Source: Chloroflexota bacterium (lineage in GTDB: Bacteria; Chloroflexota; UBA11872; VXNJ01). From it: a DNA stretch of 64,000 nucleotides. This document shows, piece after piece, positions 8,318 through 17,291 of this stretch (positions are counted from its first letter, which is position 1; every line of letters begins with the position of its first letter). Made by a program: the position numbers and the translations under genes. The stretch covers positions 1 through 64,000 of the forward strand of contig VXNJ01000019.1 in assembly GCA_009840625.1 (NCBI GenBank), given 5' to 3'. The notes beneath the pieces are model-generated. The model did no database searches, had not been told where the DNA came from, and saw only the letters and a list, made by a program, of their open reading frames with translations.

Positions 8318-9106
8318 TCATTTGACCAAGCGACGGTGGAGCAATGTCGCTGCTATGGGAATCAAGACGGCGCTCAGGACCAGCATGTAGACGATCGCCA
8401 GCAGGTGCGACATTTCCAGATTGCCGGTGGTGAACCCGCGTGCCAGATGCACGGCGGGCGTGAGCGGTGCGGCCCAGGCAATTGGTTCAACCCAATCCGG
8501 CAACGCCGATATCGGATAGAACGCTCCGCTGAAGAAGTAAAGCGGAGACGCCACGACCGTGAACGTCAGCGACAGGACGTGGATATTCGGGGCCAAAGCG
8601 GCAAAAATCAATCCCAGCGCGCCGAACTGCACCCCGATCAGGGCCGCGGCAAGCAGCACGCCCACGCCATATACGGATTCGATCCAACCGATCGCGGCAG
8701 CGACCGCGCCCACGCATACGGCCGTAATAATCGCCCTGGTCACGGCCCAGGAAATTTCCCCCAGAGCCAATTCGCGCGTACTGACGGGGGCGGTAAGCGT
8801 CGTCTCGAATACGCCTTTTTGGATGCGGAAGAATGCGCCCCAGGAGCACTCAAAGATTGCGTGGAACATCGCCGACCCAGCGATGACACCGGGAGTAAGG
8901 AAGATCGCGTAGGGTATCCCTTCAACGTCCTGTACCAATCTCCCAATACCGATGCCAACGGCGATCAGGGCGACGAAGGGTTCGAGGAAGTACCAGGACA
9001 TGGCGGTTAACCACGTATGCCTTAGTACGAGGGCATGCCGGAACCATATCCCCGCGATGCTGCGGGGCCTGACGCCCGCGATGTAGCTGCCTTGCGCTGC
9101 GGCCAC
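8318..9106 (-). CDS. ABC-2 type transporter permease (NodJ-like)
   Basis: 262-residue integral membrane protein with about six hydrophobic segments and the diagnostic 'YFFSGAFYPISALPDW' motif of the NodJ/ABC-2 permease family before the last helices. It overlaps the end of the ATP-binding gene by one base (ATG at 9106), so the two form one exporter. The family exports lipo-oligosaccharides, drugs or polyketides; the substrate here is unknown. The N-terminus has a short cytoplasmic extension of about 25 residues. Confidence 0.85.
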   Translation of the reverse strand: MAAAQGSYIAGVRPRSIAGIWFRHALVLRHTWLTAMSWYFLEPFVALIAVGIGIGRLVQDVEGIPYAIFLTPGVIAGSAMFHAIFECSWGAFFRIQKGVFETTLTAPVSTRELALGEISWAVTRAIITAVCVGAVAAAIGWIESVYGVGVLLAAALIGVQFGALGLIFAALAPNIHVLSLTFTVVASPLYFFSGAFYPISALPDWVEPIAWAAPLTPAVHLARGFTTGNLEMSHLLAIVYMLVLSAVLIPIAATLLHRRLVK

Positions 9107-10035
9107 TATTCGTCCGCCAACCCTCTCCCTGCCACCGAAAGGAAAACGTCTTCCAGGTTGGCGGGGCGATACGAAACTCGCACTCCGTCAAGAGAAGACA
9201 GGTCCGGGCGCCCCCCATTGGCGGCCGTAACCGTAATCACGGCGCCGGCTTCCCGGTAGTTGAGGCCGCAATTTCGGATCCAGTCAATCGCGTCTTTGCG
9301 CGAGCTATTAGAGGTGCGAACCAGAGCCACTTCATCGCCGGCGTAACTGTTGACCAGTTCGTCCGGTGCCCCTTCGGCCAGGATCTTGCCGTCGTTCATG
9401 ATCGCGAGTCGGTCGCACAAAGCGGATGCCTCGTCCATGTAATGGGTCGACATCAGGATCGTGACCCCGGCCTGTTTCATCGTTTCCAGCTCCTGCCAGA
9501 CACGGTTGCGTCCCTGCGGGTCAAGGCCGGTCGTGGGTTCGTCCAGCACGATGACCTGGGGCGTGGTCATGAATGCCCTGGCGATCGCCAAGCGCCGTTT
9601 CATGCCGCCGGATAGGTTGTCGATTTCGTCGCCGGCGCGGTCGGTGAGATCGAAGTACATCAGCACGGCATCGGCCCTACGGCGAGCCTCCGACCGGGAC
9701 AGCCCGGTCATGTAGCCGTACACGATGAGGTTGTTCCTGGGGTTCAGGTCGGTGTCGAGACCGTCCTGCTGGGTTACAACGCCGAGTACGTTGCGCACCT
9801 CCCGTCCCTGGCGGGCGACATCGATGCCCGCGACGGTCAACGCTCCAGAGGTAAGCGGCGAAAGACCGCTCACCATTCGCATGGTCGTCGTCTTCCCAGC
9901 GCCGTTCGGGCCCAGCAGACCGTACGTTTCGCCGCGTCGCACTTCGAAGGAAATGTCATCCACAGCCGCGACGTTGCCGAATTGCTTGGCTATGCGCGTC
10001 GCGCAAATGACCGCGCGTTCAAGCTGGCCTTGCAA
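9106..10035 (-). CDS. ABC transporter ATP-binding protein (NodI/DrrA-like)
   Basis: About 309-residue ABC ATPase. Visible motifs are Walker A GPNGAGKT, Q-loop TQQDG, signature LSGGMKRR, Walker B VIVLDEPT and H-loop STHYMDEA. The C-terminal ~90 residues are the extra domain found in NodI/DrrA exporters, ending with the usual 'NLEDVFLSVAGR' motif. TTG at 10035 has GGAGG seven bases upstream; TTG at 10041 would be too close to it. It is coupled to the downstream permease and energises the exporter. Confidence 0.88.
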   Translation of the reverse strand: MQGQLERAVICATRIAKQFGNVAAVDDISFEVRRGETYGLLGPNGAGKTTTMRMVSGLSPLTSGALTVAGIDVARQGREVRNVLGVVTQQDGLDTDLNPRNNLIVYGYMTGLSRSEARRRADAVLMYFDLTDRAGDEIDNLSGGMKRRLAIARAFMTTPQVIVLDEPTTGLDPQGRNRVWQELETMKQAGVTILMSTHYMDEASALCDRLAIMNDGKILAEGAPDELVNSYAGDEVALVRTSNSSRKDAIDWIRNCGLNYREAGAVITVTAANGGRPDLSSLDGVRVSYRPANLEDVFLSVAGRGLADE

Positions 10036-10258
10036 CTGCAATCCTCCGGCGCTGGAAATGTTCCATCACTCCAGGCGCGCCTATCAGGAGGGGGACAAGG
10101 ATTCCCGGGTTGCCACCTGCGATTCGGTCAGGCGTGCATTGGGGTGCCAAGTCTATGTAAACGTTCAATTCATGATTCCCATCTGTGGAGAAAGGACTCG
10201 AAATCGCCAATCAAGGGGTGCGATGATGGGCTAAATCTCCCAATGAGCGGCAATCTCG

Positions 10259-11653
10259 GTGGACGAACTGGTTTTTGAGTCCGCGCGCTCCCTTGCGCGA
10301 ATGATTCGGGCGGGCCAGGTTTCCTCGGTCGAGGTGATCCAAGCTCACCTGGACCGAATTGAAGCTGTGAACCCGGTACTCAATTCGGTCGTACTGGTGC
10401 TTGCGGACTCCGCCCTCGACCGCGCCCGCGAACTTGATACGGCCCTTTCTCGCGGAACAGTGGCCGGACCGCTGCACGGTGTTCCGGTGACGATCAAGGA
10501 TGCCGTTGAAACCGCCGGGGTAACCACGACCGGAGGTACGTTAGGTCGCTCAGGATTCGTTCCGGGCGCCGACGCAGCGGTGGTGGCCAGATACAAGCGT
10601 GCCGGCGCGGTCGTAATCGGCAAGACCAACATGCCCGAGCTTTCCGCGGCCGGAGAGACCGACAACTTGGTCTTCGGAAGAACCAACAACCCCTACGACC
10701 CTGAACGACATCCGGGCGGCAGCAGCGGCGGGGAGGGGGCCGCGATCGCGTCCGGTCAATCCCCACTGGGAGTTGGCAGTGATGTGGGCGGGAGCATTCG
10801 CGGGCCGGCGCACTTCTGTGGAATCGCCGGGATCAAACCCACCTCCGGACGCGTTCCCGGAACGGGCCACTTCCCGTCATTTGCCGGAGGTTTCTCCCAC
10901 CTGTGGCAGCTGGGACCGATGGCGCGGTTCGTGGAGGACCTGACCCTTGCATTGCCAATCCTGGCTGGGCCCGACGGCAGGGACCCGACGACGGTTCCCG
11001 TGTCCCTGCAGCGTCCCGCCGATGTCGATCCGGCAGGTCTGCGGGTGGCGTACTACACCGCCCTGCCCGAGGTCCCGGTCACCTCTGACGTCGCCGGCGC
11101 AATAAGAAGCGCGGCGGCCGCAATCGCAGCCGATGGAATCGCGGTCGCCGAGGCCCGGCCCGACTGCCTGGATTCGATCAGGAATCAGATTCACGCGTTC
11201 AACGCCGCGATGAGCGGTGACCAGCTGAGCCGCACCCTCGAGGCGAACCGGACGACCAGATCGCACGCGCTCCTGCAGCAGGCGATTGATTTTCAGCGCG
11301 AATACAGCCTGTCACCGGCCGAGTTGGCCGAGAACCTGGTATGGATTGACGGCTTCAGGAGCCAGATGCTGGCTTTCATGGACGACTTCGATGCGGTGCT
11401 GTGCCCGGCCCATGCCCACCCGTCGATTGCGCACGGCCTTTCCAACACGCCCAGGTACAAGGACGGTTCGATGTACGCGATGGTCTACAACGTGACCGGC
11501 TGGCCCGGGGCGGTGGTTCGGGCGGGTGCGTCCAGCACCGGTTTGCCGATCGGCGTGCAGATAGTCGCCAGGCCCTGGCGGGAAGACATAGCGCTGTCTC
11601 TGGCGCAACGGGTCGAGGACGCGCTGGGCGGCTGGCAACGGCCGCCGCTGTAG
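10259..11653 (+). CDS. Amidase signature family hydrolase
   Basis: 464-residue amidase (AS family) with the complete Ser-cisSer-Lys triad: Lys80 in VTIKDA, Ser155/156 in GGSSGGEGAA and the nucleophile Ser179 in GSDVGGSIR. Substrate-specificity regions do not identify the amide; AS enzymes include GatA, fatty-acid amide hydrolases and many catabolic amidases. No GatB or GatC is nearby, so a catabolic role is more likely. GTG at 10259 is the start; no strong ribosome binding site is visible. It is transcribed divergently from the NodIJ-type exporter and followed after 150 bases by a sulfatase. Confidence 0.88.
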   Translation: MDELVFESARSLARMIRAGQVSSVEVIQAHLDRIEAVNPVLNSVVLVLADSALDRARELDTALSRGTVAGPLHGVPVTIKDAVETAGVTTTGGTLGRSGFVPGADAAVVARYKRAGAVVIGKTNMPELSAAGETDNLVFGRTNNPYDPERHPGGSSGGEGAAIASGQSPLGVGSDVGGSIRGPAHFCGIAGIKPTSGRVPGTGHFPSFAGGFSHLWQLGPMARFVEDLTLALPILAGPDGRDPTTVPVSLQRPADVDPAGLRVAYYTALPEVPVTSDVAGAIRSAAAAIAADGIAVAEARPDCLDSIRNQIHAFNAAMSGDQLSRTLEANRTTRSHALLQQAIDFQREYSLSPAELAENLVWIDGFRSQMLAFMDDFDAVLCPAHAHPSIAHGLSNTPRYKDGSMYAMVYNVTGWPGAVVRAGASSTGLPIGVQIVARPWREDIALSLAQRVEDALGGWQRPPL

Positions 11654-11804
11654 GCGCGTCGGGAGGCGCATCCATGTCGGTCGGGCCCCCGTGGAACGAC
11701 CGGGCCCGGCTGCAAACGCCCGCACAGCGGCAAGTGAGAACGGCCACCATCTGCCACCGAGCGCGCGTTGGGAAACCCGGTCCGGTTTGGCCGGGCCCGA
11801 TCCG

Positions 11805-13217
11805 ATGAGGCCGAACATCCTGGTCGTGATGAGCGATCAGCACGCGCGCCGCTACGCTTCGCCCTACGGTCACGAATTCATCCGGACCCCCAGCATGCAA
11901 CGCCTGGCCGATGAAGGGGTTACGTTCGAGAACGCCTACTGCAACTCGCCGATCTGCGGCCCCTCGCGAGCTTCCTTCATGACCGGTCAGTACGTGCCGG
12001 ACGTGGAGGCCTGGGACAACGCGACCGTCCTGCACAGCGATCTGCCCACCTGGGCCCATCTGCTCAATGCCGCCGGCTATGAGACCGTCTTATCCGGCAA
12101 GATGCACTTCCAGGGGGCAGACCAGCTGCACGGATTCCAGCGCCGCATCCTCTCCGACGTGCATGGCGATTCCAGCCCGGAATTGGCCGCCAACTGGACC
12201 GGATGGTTGACCGAAACCGCCGCCGCCGACTTGTCCATGTTCAAAGAGGTCGGCCCGGGCGAGCACCCTTATTCGGCATACGACGAAATCGCCACCTCTC
12301 AGGCCGGCGCCTACATCCGCTCGCGGCAGGGTTCCAAACGTCCATGGGCTCTTTTGGTCGGGTTAATAACACCGCACTACCCGTTTGTGGTCAGGCCCAA
12401 GTTCTGGGACCTTTACTTTCCGGACCACGTCGACTTGCCCGAGGTTCCGGCCCACAAGGACGATCTGCATCCGCACAACCGCCGCTTGGCCGAATGGTTC
12501 TCGTTCATGGACGTCCCAATTGAGCTGGCGGCCCGGGCCCGGGCCGGCTACTACGGGTTGATCAGCTACACCGACGCGTGCCTGGGTTCGCTGCTGGATG
12601 CAGTCGACCAATCAGGGCAGGCCGATGAAACGGTGGTCGTCTACACATCCGACCACGGCGAGGGCGCCGGCGAGCACGGCATGTGGAACAAGCACAACTT
12701 CTACGAAAACTCGGTCGGCGTACCGTTGCAAATCCGCTGGCCGGACCGAATTCCACCCAGAACGCGCGTGGCCCAGCCCGTGTCGCTGGTGGATCTGACG
12801 CGTACGATCGTTGACGCGGCCGGGTCCGACGCGCCCGATCACTGGACCGGCAATAGCCTGCTGCCGTTGGCCGAAGGCCAAGCCGTCGAGGGCGAGGGGT
12901 TGGTGATTTCTGATTTCCTGGCCGACGGAAGCTGGTCAGCATGCCGAATGGTGCGGGCCGGCAATCTCAAGTACAACTACTACCACGGGGAGCCGGAGGA
13001 GTTGTTTGATTTGGGTGCCGATCCGGTCGAATTGAACGACCAGAGTTCAAATCCGGCCTACGCCAAGGTATTGCAGCGCATGCGGGCCATCGCCATGGCG
13101 AGGTTTGACCCCGAGGAGGTAACTTCCCGCGTATTGCTCTCGCAGCAAAAGCGCAATCTGATTCGCGCCGGTTGCGCGTTTTCCGGCAGCGGTCCGTGGA
13201 CTCCGGGGAATCCGTAA
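11805..13217 (+). CDS. Sulfatase (formylglycine-dependent, type S1)
   Basis: 470-residue alkaline-phosphatase-superfamily hydrolase. The C-x-P-S-R signature is C51-G-P-S-R, so Cys51 is the expected formylglycine residue. Metal ligands lie at D11-Q12 near the N-terminus and in the YTSDHGEGAGEHG segment. No signal peptide is apparent, so it is probably cytoplasmic. The ATG at 11805 places the PNILVVMSDQ strand at the start, as in the family; an upstream in-frame ATG at 11691 would add an unrelated extension. The substrate is presumably a sulfated carbohydrate or small sulfate ester. It requires a formylglycine-generating enzyme, which is not in this window. Confidence 0.9.
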   Translation: MRPNILVVMSDQHARRYASPYGHEFIRTPSMQRLADEGVTFENAYCNSPICGPSRASFMTGQYVPDVEAWDNATVLHSDLPTWAHLLNAAGYETVLSGKMHFQGADQLHGFQRRILSDVHGDSSPELAANWTGWLTETAAADLSMFKEVGPGEHPYSAYDEIATSQAGAYIRSRQGSKRPWALLVGLITPHYPFVVRPKFWDLYFPDHVDLPEVPAHKDDLHPHNRRLAEWFSFMDVPIELAARARAGYYGLISYTDACLGSLLDAVDQSGQADETVVVYTSDHGEGAGEHGMWNKHNFYENSVGVPLQIRWPDRIPPRTRVAQPVSLVDLTRTIVDAAGSDAPDHWTGNSLLPLAEGQAVEGEGLVISDFLADGSWSACRMVRAGNLKYNYYHGEPEELFDLGADPVELNDQSSNPAYAKVLQRMRAIAMARFDPEEVTSRVLLSQQKRNLIRAGCAFSGSGPWTPGNP

Positions 13218-13314
13218 TCCAGGTTCCTTCTTCACCTCTCAACGGTGAGTCTGGTCCACGGGGTCAATCGTTCTGCCAAACCCCTTTTTACGCAGCGGTC
13301 GGTTTACCTCAGTA

Positions 13315-13338
13315 ATCCACGCAATCCGGTTCGTGGAT
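13315..13338. terminator. Hairpin between convergent sulfatase and VOC genes
   Basis: A perfect 7-bp inverted repeat ATCCACG/CGTGGAT with a 10-base loop sits at the convergent junction, touching the stop codon of the VOC gene. It has no T-tract, so it could be a Rho-independent-like or bidirectional stabilising hairpin. Confidence 0.3.
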
Positions 13339-14087
13339 CACTCCTCCTCCATGACGCCGATGAAACGTCCCTCCGGGTCACCGACTATCGAGAACCTTCC
13401 GATCCCTGGAACGGACGCAATCTCCCCCACGTAACTGGCGCCAAGACTGCCGGCCTTCGTGAGCGTCGCCGAGAGGTCGTTCACCTGAACGTAAATCGTC
13501 AGGAACCGGTGGTCGGGGTCCTCGGCCTCGTAAATCCCGCCGTCGATTCCACCTGCACCACCGGTTCGCACCATCGGGTAGTTGAGCGGTGTGTCGGTGT
13601 CGATTGTCCAGCCAAAGAGCGCAGTGTAGAAGGCATGCAGTTCCGCGGGCTCGCCGGAGCCAATTTCCCAGTGCATGACCGGCAATCCACCCTCCTCTTT
13701 GCGCTGTTGTTCGGCGGCCTGTTCGTCCCAATCGGGCGGGGGCTCGATTGCTCCGATGAGAAACCCTTGCGGATCGGTGATGTGCGCGAACGTTCCAACG
13801 CCGGGAATAGGTGTCGGCGGGAATACAGTTTGCCCGCCCAGTTGCTGGGCCCGGTCCAGGGTCGCTTGCAGGTCTTCGACCACCACGTAGAAGACGAGGT
13901 AAGGGGGTATCCCCTCTTCGACCCGCATGATCCCGCCGTTGATGCCGCGCTCGCTGCGCGTGTAGGCGACATGGTAGTCCATGGTCTCCTGCGGTTCGAT
14001 CCGCCATCCGAACAGTCCCGCATAGAACTGACCCAAAGATTCGGGGTCGTGGGATCCAAGCTCCCAGTGCACTACGATGTTTTCCAT
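13338..14087 (-). CDS. Tandem VOC (glyoxalase/bleomycin-resistance fold) protein
   Basis: About 249 residues made of two vicinal-oxygen-chelate domains. Domain 1 starts at VVHWELGSHDPE and domain 2 at VMHWEIGSGEPA; both have the 'FYxxLFGW' and 'GGI' elements. This two-domain arrangement is typical of CFP30/27-kDa-antigen-like proteins of unknown substrate. The ATG at 14087 is preceded by GGAAGGGA and gives the expected N-terminus; the frame extends upstream without homology. No reaction can be assigned from sequence. It is convergent with the sulfatase gene and divergent from the GMC oxidoreductase gene. Confidence 0.85.
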   Translation of the reverse strand: MENIVVHWELGSHDPESLGQFYAGLFGWRIEPQETMDYHVAYTRSERGINGGIMRVEEGIPPYLVFYVVVEDLQATLDRAQQLGGQTVFPPTPIPGVGTFAHITDPQGFLIGAIEPPPDWDEQAAEQQRKEEGGLPVMHWEIGSGEPAELHAFYTALFGWTIDTDTPLNYPMVRTGGAGGIDGGIYEAEDPDHRFLTIYVQVNDLSATLTKAGSLGASYVGEIASVPGIGRFSIVGDPEGRFIGVMEEE

Positions 14088-14351
14088 TGCCGTCCCTTCC
14101 GCTGACGGTGCAAGAGTACCGCGCTCGGGGTTGCGGCGCGATCGCAACGCGAATCCGACTCATAGGTCCCGCAAGTCCCGAGCAGCGCGCGATGATCAAC
14201 TTCCTGGCGAGGCACGATGCCACCCGGCTTCGTCCAGCTTTCGATCGGAGCCAGGCCGCTTCGCGTTTCGTGATGATTCAGGCGTCATACTCCGGCCAAA
14301 ATCCAGTTCCCCCCAACAGGATCTCTGCCCTAATTCCCGCGCGGTGACTAC

Positions 14352-14357
14352 AGGAGG
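14352..14357 (+). promoter_or_regulatory. Consensus ribosome binding site that points to an ATC start
   Basis: AGGAGG at 14352-14357 is followed after exactly 8 bases by ATC at 14366, the codon where family homology begins. No ATG, GTG or TTG is available in the frame between the TGA at 14345 and the dinucleotide-binding motif. Confidence 0.6.
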
Positions 14358-14365
14358 CTTCCAAG

Positions 14366-15931
14366 ATCAGGTACGACACCGTAATCGTTGGCGCCGGTTC
14401 CGCCGGCGCGGTGCTGGCTACCAGGCTTTCGGAGGACCCGGACAGGTCGGTGTTGCTGTTGGAAGCCGGCCCCGACTATCCGGATCTGGAGCAATTGCCG
14501 GACGAGATCAAGTACGGCTACGGCGAACAGAACATCTGGGCCAAAGCGTTCGGCTACGACAGTCCGTACAACTGGGAATATGAGGCTCGGGCCACCGACG
14601 ACCTCCCGGCGATCATGATTCCGCGCGGCAAGGTGGTCGGTGGATCTTCGGCGGTGAACGCCCAGATTTTTCTGCGGGGTATTCCCGAGGACTTTGACAG
14701 TTGGGCGGCGGCCGGAAACGAGGGCTGGGCGTTTGAGGACGTCCTGCCGTACTTCAAGGCGGTCGAATCCGACCGCGACTACGGTGAAACCGATGTCCAC
14801 GGAGCCAGCGGACCCATCATCGCCCGTCGCTGGCCGGAGGAAGAGTGGCTGGCCGACGAGCTCGCGTTCTACACCGCGGCGCGCGAGTCCGGATTCCCGC
14901 ACAGCCCCGATCTGAACGACCCCGGGTCGACCGGGGTCGGACCAATGCCGATGAACAACCCGGGCCGAATCCGCTACAGCACCGCGGTCGGGTATCTGCC
15001 GCAGGCCCGGCATCGCCTAAATTTCACGATCAGGGCCAATTGCCACGTTCACCGGGTGCTCATCTCCGACGGGCGTGCCCACGGAGTGCTGGTCGAGAGC
15101 GGCGGCGAACTGTTCGAGGTGCAGGCCGAAGAGGTGATCCTCTCGGCGGGATCGATCGGTTCACCGCACATCCTGCAACTCTCCGGTGTCGGGCCGGCCG
15201 ACGAATTGGCGGCGGCCGGCGTGTCGGTCGTCCACGACCTTCCCGGCGTCGGCCGCAACCTGCGCGACCACCCGCAGGTGCAGCTGGACTGGCTGGCCCG
15301 GCCCGGTCACAGACTCGATCCGCTGTCGCCGACGATGCAGGTTGGATTGCAGTACACCGCGTCAGGTTCGTCGTTGCGCAACGACATGTTCATCCACGCG
15401 TTTTCCTACGTGACCGATCGGAGTTTCTACCTCTCAACCACCGGCAAGCCAATCGGGATGGGAATGATCGTTGCGCTGTATCTTGCCGAAGGCAGCGGGC
15501 ATCTGCAGCTGCGCTCGGCAAATCCCCACGACAAACCGCTGCTGGACTACAACTACCTGGTTGAAGAATCCGACCGACGGCGCCTGCGCGAGGGAGTGCG
15601 GCTGTGTGCCAGGTTTGGCGAGTGGGATTCTTACGCCGAAGTTATTGAGAGTCCTTTGAACCCGACCGGCGCCGACCTGGTCTCCGACGGCTCGCTGGAT
15701 GCCTGGATCTCCGGCAACATCCGGACCAGCCACCACGTTTCCAGCACGTGCAAGATGGGTCCCTCGTCCGACCCCGGAGCGGTGGTCGACCATACCGGAT
15801 CGGTACACGGAATCGCCGGACTCCGGGTGGCTGACGCGTCGATCATGCCCGATTGCGTGAGGGCAAACACCAATCTGTCGACGATGATGATTGGGGAACG
15901 CATTGCCGCAATCATTCGCGGCGAAAGCTAG
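14366..15931 (+). CDS. GMC family oxidoreductase (choline/alcohol dehydrogenase-like)
   Basis: 521-residue FAD-dependent oxidoreductase. The N-terminal beta-alpha-beta reads YDTVIVGAGSAGAVLATRL, then come the E-A-G ribose-binding end, the GGSSAVNA motif of GMC signature 1, GSIGSPHILQLSGVGP (signature 2) and a C-terminal catalytic pair (His in TSHHVSSTCKMG; Asn in RANTNLSTMMIGE). These enzymes oxidise primary alcohols such as choline or glycolaldehyde-type substrates. The conserved Gly motif lies upstream of the first conventional start (GTG 14411), so the true start is apparently ATC at 14366, 8 bases after AGGAGG. It is followed 72 bases later by the aminotransferase gene, suggesting a common pathway. 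Confidence 0.88.
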   Translation: MRYDTVIVGAGSAGAVLATRLSEDPDRSVLLLEAGPDYPDLEQLPDEIKYGYGEQNIWAKAFGYDSPYNWEYEARATDDLPAIMIPRGKVVGGSSAVNAQIFLRGIPEDFDSWAAAGNEGWAFEDVLPYFKAVESDRDYGETDVHGASGPIIARRWPEEEWLADELAFYTAARESGFPHSPDLNDPGSTGVGPMPMNNPGRIRYSTAVGYLPQARHRLNFTIRANCHVHRVLISDGRAHGVLVESGGELFEVQAEEVILSAGSIGSPHILQLSGVGPADELAAAGVSVVHDLPGVGRNLRDHPQVQLDWLARPGHRLDPLSPTMQVGLQYTASGSSLRNDMFIHAFSYVTDRSFYLSTTGKPIGMGMIVALYLAEGSGHLQLRSANPHDKPLLDYNYLVEESDRRRLREGVRLCARFGEWDSYAEVIESPLNPTGADLVSDGSLDAWISGNIRTSHHVSSTCKMGPSSDPGAVVDHTGSVHGIAGLRVADASIMPDCVRANTNLSTMMIGERIAAIIRGES

Positions 15932-16003
15932 CCGGATTCCCGGCGCCGGCGCACGTAGGTTTGCAAGGGACCCGAGCGGGATTTTTTCCGACCATGGCTG
16001 TTT

Positions 16004-17287
16004 ATGAGTAAGCGATCTACCGCCGAAATGCTGGCTCGCCGCGAATTGCTGCTTGGCACCGGCGTCACCACGTTTTACCGGGATCCGGTCCACATCGTGC
16101 GTGGAGAGGGTGTCTGGCTATATGACGCCGATGGGCGGCGCTACCTCGACGTCTACAACAACGTGCCCTGCGTGGGGCACGCCAATCCCCGTGTCGTAAA
16201 TGCGATGCGACGCCAGACGGAAACCCTCAACGTCCACTCGCGCTACCTGCACGAGGGCGTCCTCGATTACGCTGAGCGCCTGACCGGGTTGCACGCCGAT
16301 CCGATCACGACGGTGGTGTTCACCTGCAGCGGGACCGAGGCCAACGAGGTAGCGATCCAGATGGCGCGCGCCGCGACCGGCGGCAAGGGCCTGGTCTGCA
16401 CTGACGCCGCCTATCACGGCAACTCCACCGAGGTGCGCAAGCTGACCCGGTTGCGCAAACAGGAAAACCCCGAATACCGCTCGATTCCGACACCGCAGCG
16501 CTACCGGCCGGTCCGTGATGGTCTGGCCGACGATGCGTTAACCGATGCCTATCTCGAACTGCTGCAGGAGCAGATCGAAGGGTTTGCCGCCGATGGAGTG
16601 CCGTTTGCCGGGGCGCTGTTCTGTCCGATCCTGGCCAACGAGGGTCTGCCCGACATTCCGCCCCGATTCATGCTCCGGGCGGCCGAATTGGTTAGGGCCG
16701 CCGGCGGACTTCTGATCTGTGATGAGGTGCAGGCCGGGTTCGCGCGCACCGGCCAATGGTGGGGCTATCAGACTTCGGGCTTTGTTCCCGATGTCGCGGT
16801 GATGGGCAAACCGATGGGGAATGGCCTGCCGCTTGCCGGCGTGGCCGCCTCCGGCGAATTGGTCAACGCATTCCGATCCAAGACGCGCTATTTCAACACG
16901 TTCGCCTCAAGCCCCCTACAGGCCGCGGTCGGACAGGCGGTGATCGACGAAATCGAGGAGCGAGACCTTACCGCCAGCGTCGCCGAGATCGGATCTTATC
17001 TGCGAGAGCAGCTGCGCGCCATCGGCAGGGACTGCCCGGCTATCGCCGAGGTGCGCGGCCACGGTCTGTTCGTTGGCATCGAATGGGTCAAGGACCGAGG
17101 TAGCAAGGACCCTGATCCAGACGGGGCCGAGGAAATCATGAATCGGCTGCGCCGGTCCGGTTTTCTGATGGGACGATCCGGACAGCACGGCAACGTGCTG
17201 AAGGTTCGACCCCCGCTGGTGTTTGAGCGCGAACACGCCGACCTTTTTCTGGAGGGGTTCGCGGCCGCCGTCAGCAAGCCGACCTGA
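16004..17287 (+). CDS. Class III PLP aminotransferase or phospho-lyase (AGXT2-like)
   Basis: 427-residue fold-type I PLP enzyme. It has SGTEANEVA (cofactor phosphate site), YHG, the metal-like CDEVQAGFARTG strand with Asp240, and the Schiff-base Lys269 in VMGKPMGNG. The overall look, with 'HVNSRYLHE' and 'VGHANPRVV'-type motifs, is closest to the AGXT2/AGXT2L group. That group includes alanine-glyoxylate aminotransferases and the ethanolamine-phosphate and phosphohydroxylysine phospho-lyases. A kinase-like gene starts 5 bases after its stop, an arrangement seen as APH-aminotransferase pairs or fusions; this supports a phospho-lyase role, but only by context. Confidence 0.87.
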   Translation: MSKRSTAEMLARRELLLGTGVTTFYRDPVHIVRGEGVWLYDADGRRYLDVYNNVPCVGHANPRVVNAMRRQTETLNVHSRYLHEGVLDYAERLTGLHADPITTVVFTCSGTEANEVAIQMARAATGGKGLVCTDAAYHGNSTEVRKLTRLRKQENPEYRSIPTPQRYRPVRDGLADDALTDAYLELLQEQIEGFAADGVPFAGALFCPILANEGLPDIPPRFMLRAAELVRAAGGLLICDEVQAGFARTGQWWGYQTSGFVPDVAVMGKPMGNGLPLAGVAASGELVNAFRSKTRYFNTFASSPLQAAVGQAVIDEIEERDLTASVAEIGSYLREQLRAIGRDCPAIAEVRGHGLFVGIEWVKDRGSKDPDPDGAEEIMNRLRRSGFLMGRSGQHGNVLKVRPPLVFEREHADLFLEGFAAAVSKPT

Positions 17288-17291
17288 GCAC

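Noticed and set aside
13245-14105. 286-codon plus-strand frame opposite the VOC protein gene
   Set aside because: The minus strand encodes two clear VOC domains; the plus frame has no recognisable features.
15961-16003. CCCGAGCGGG followed by six T bases as a terminator before the aminotransferase gene
   Set aside because: The stem can be only three to four base pairs with a very short loop, too weak for an intrinsic terminator; it may simply be a leader feature.
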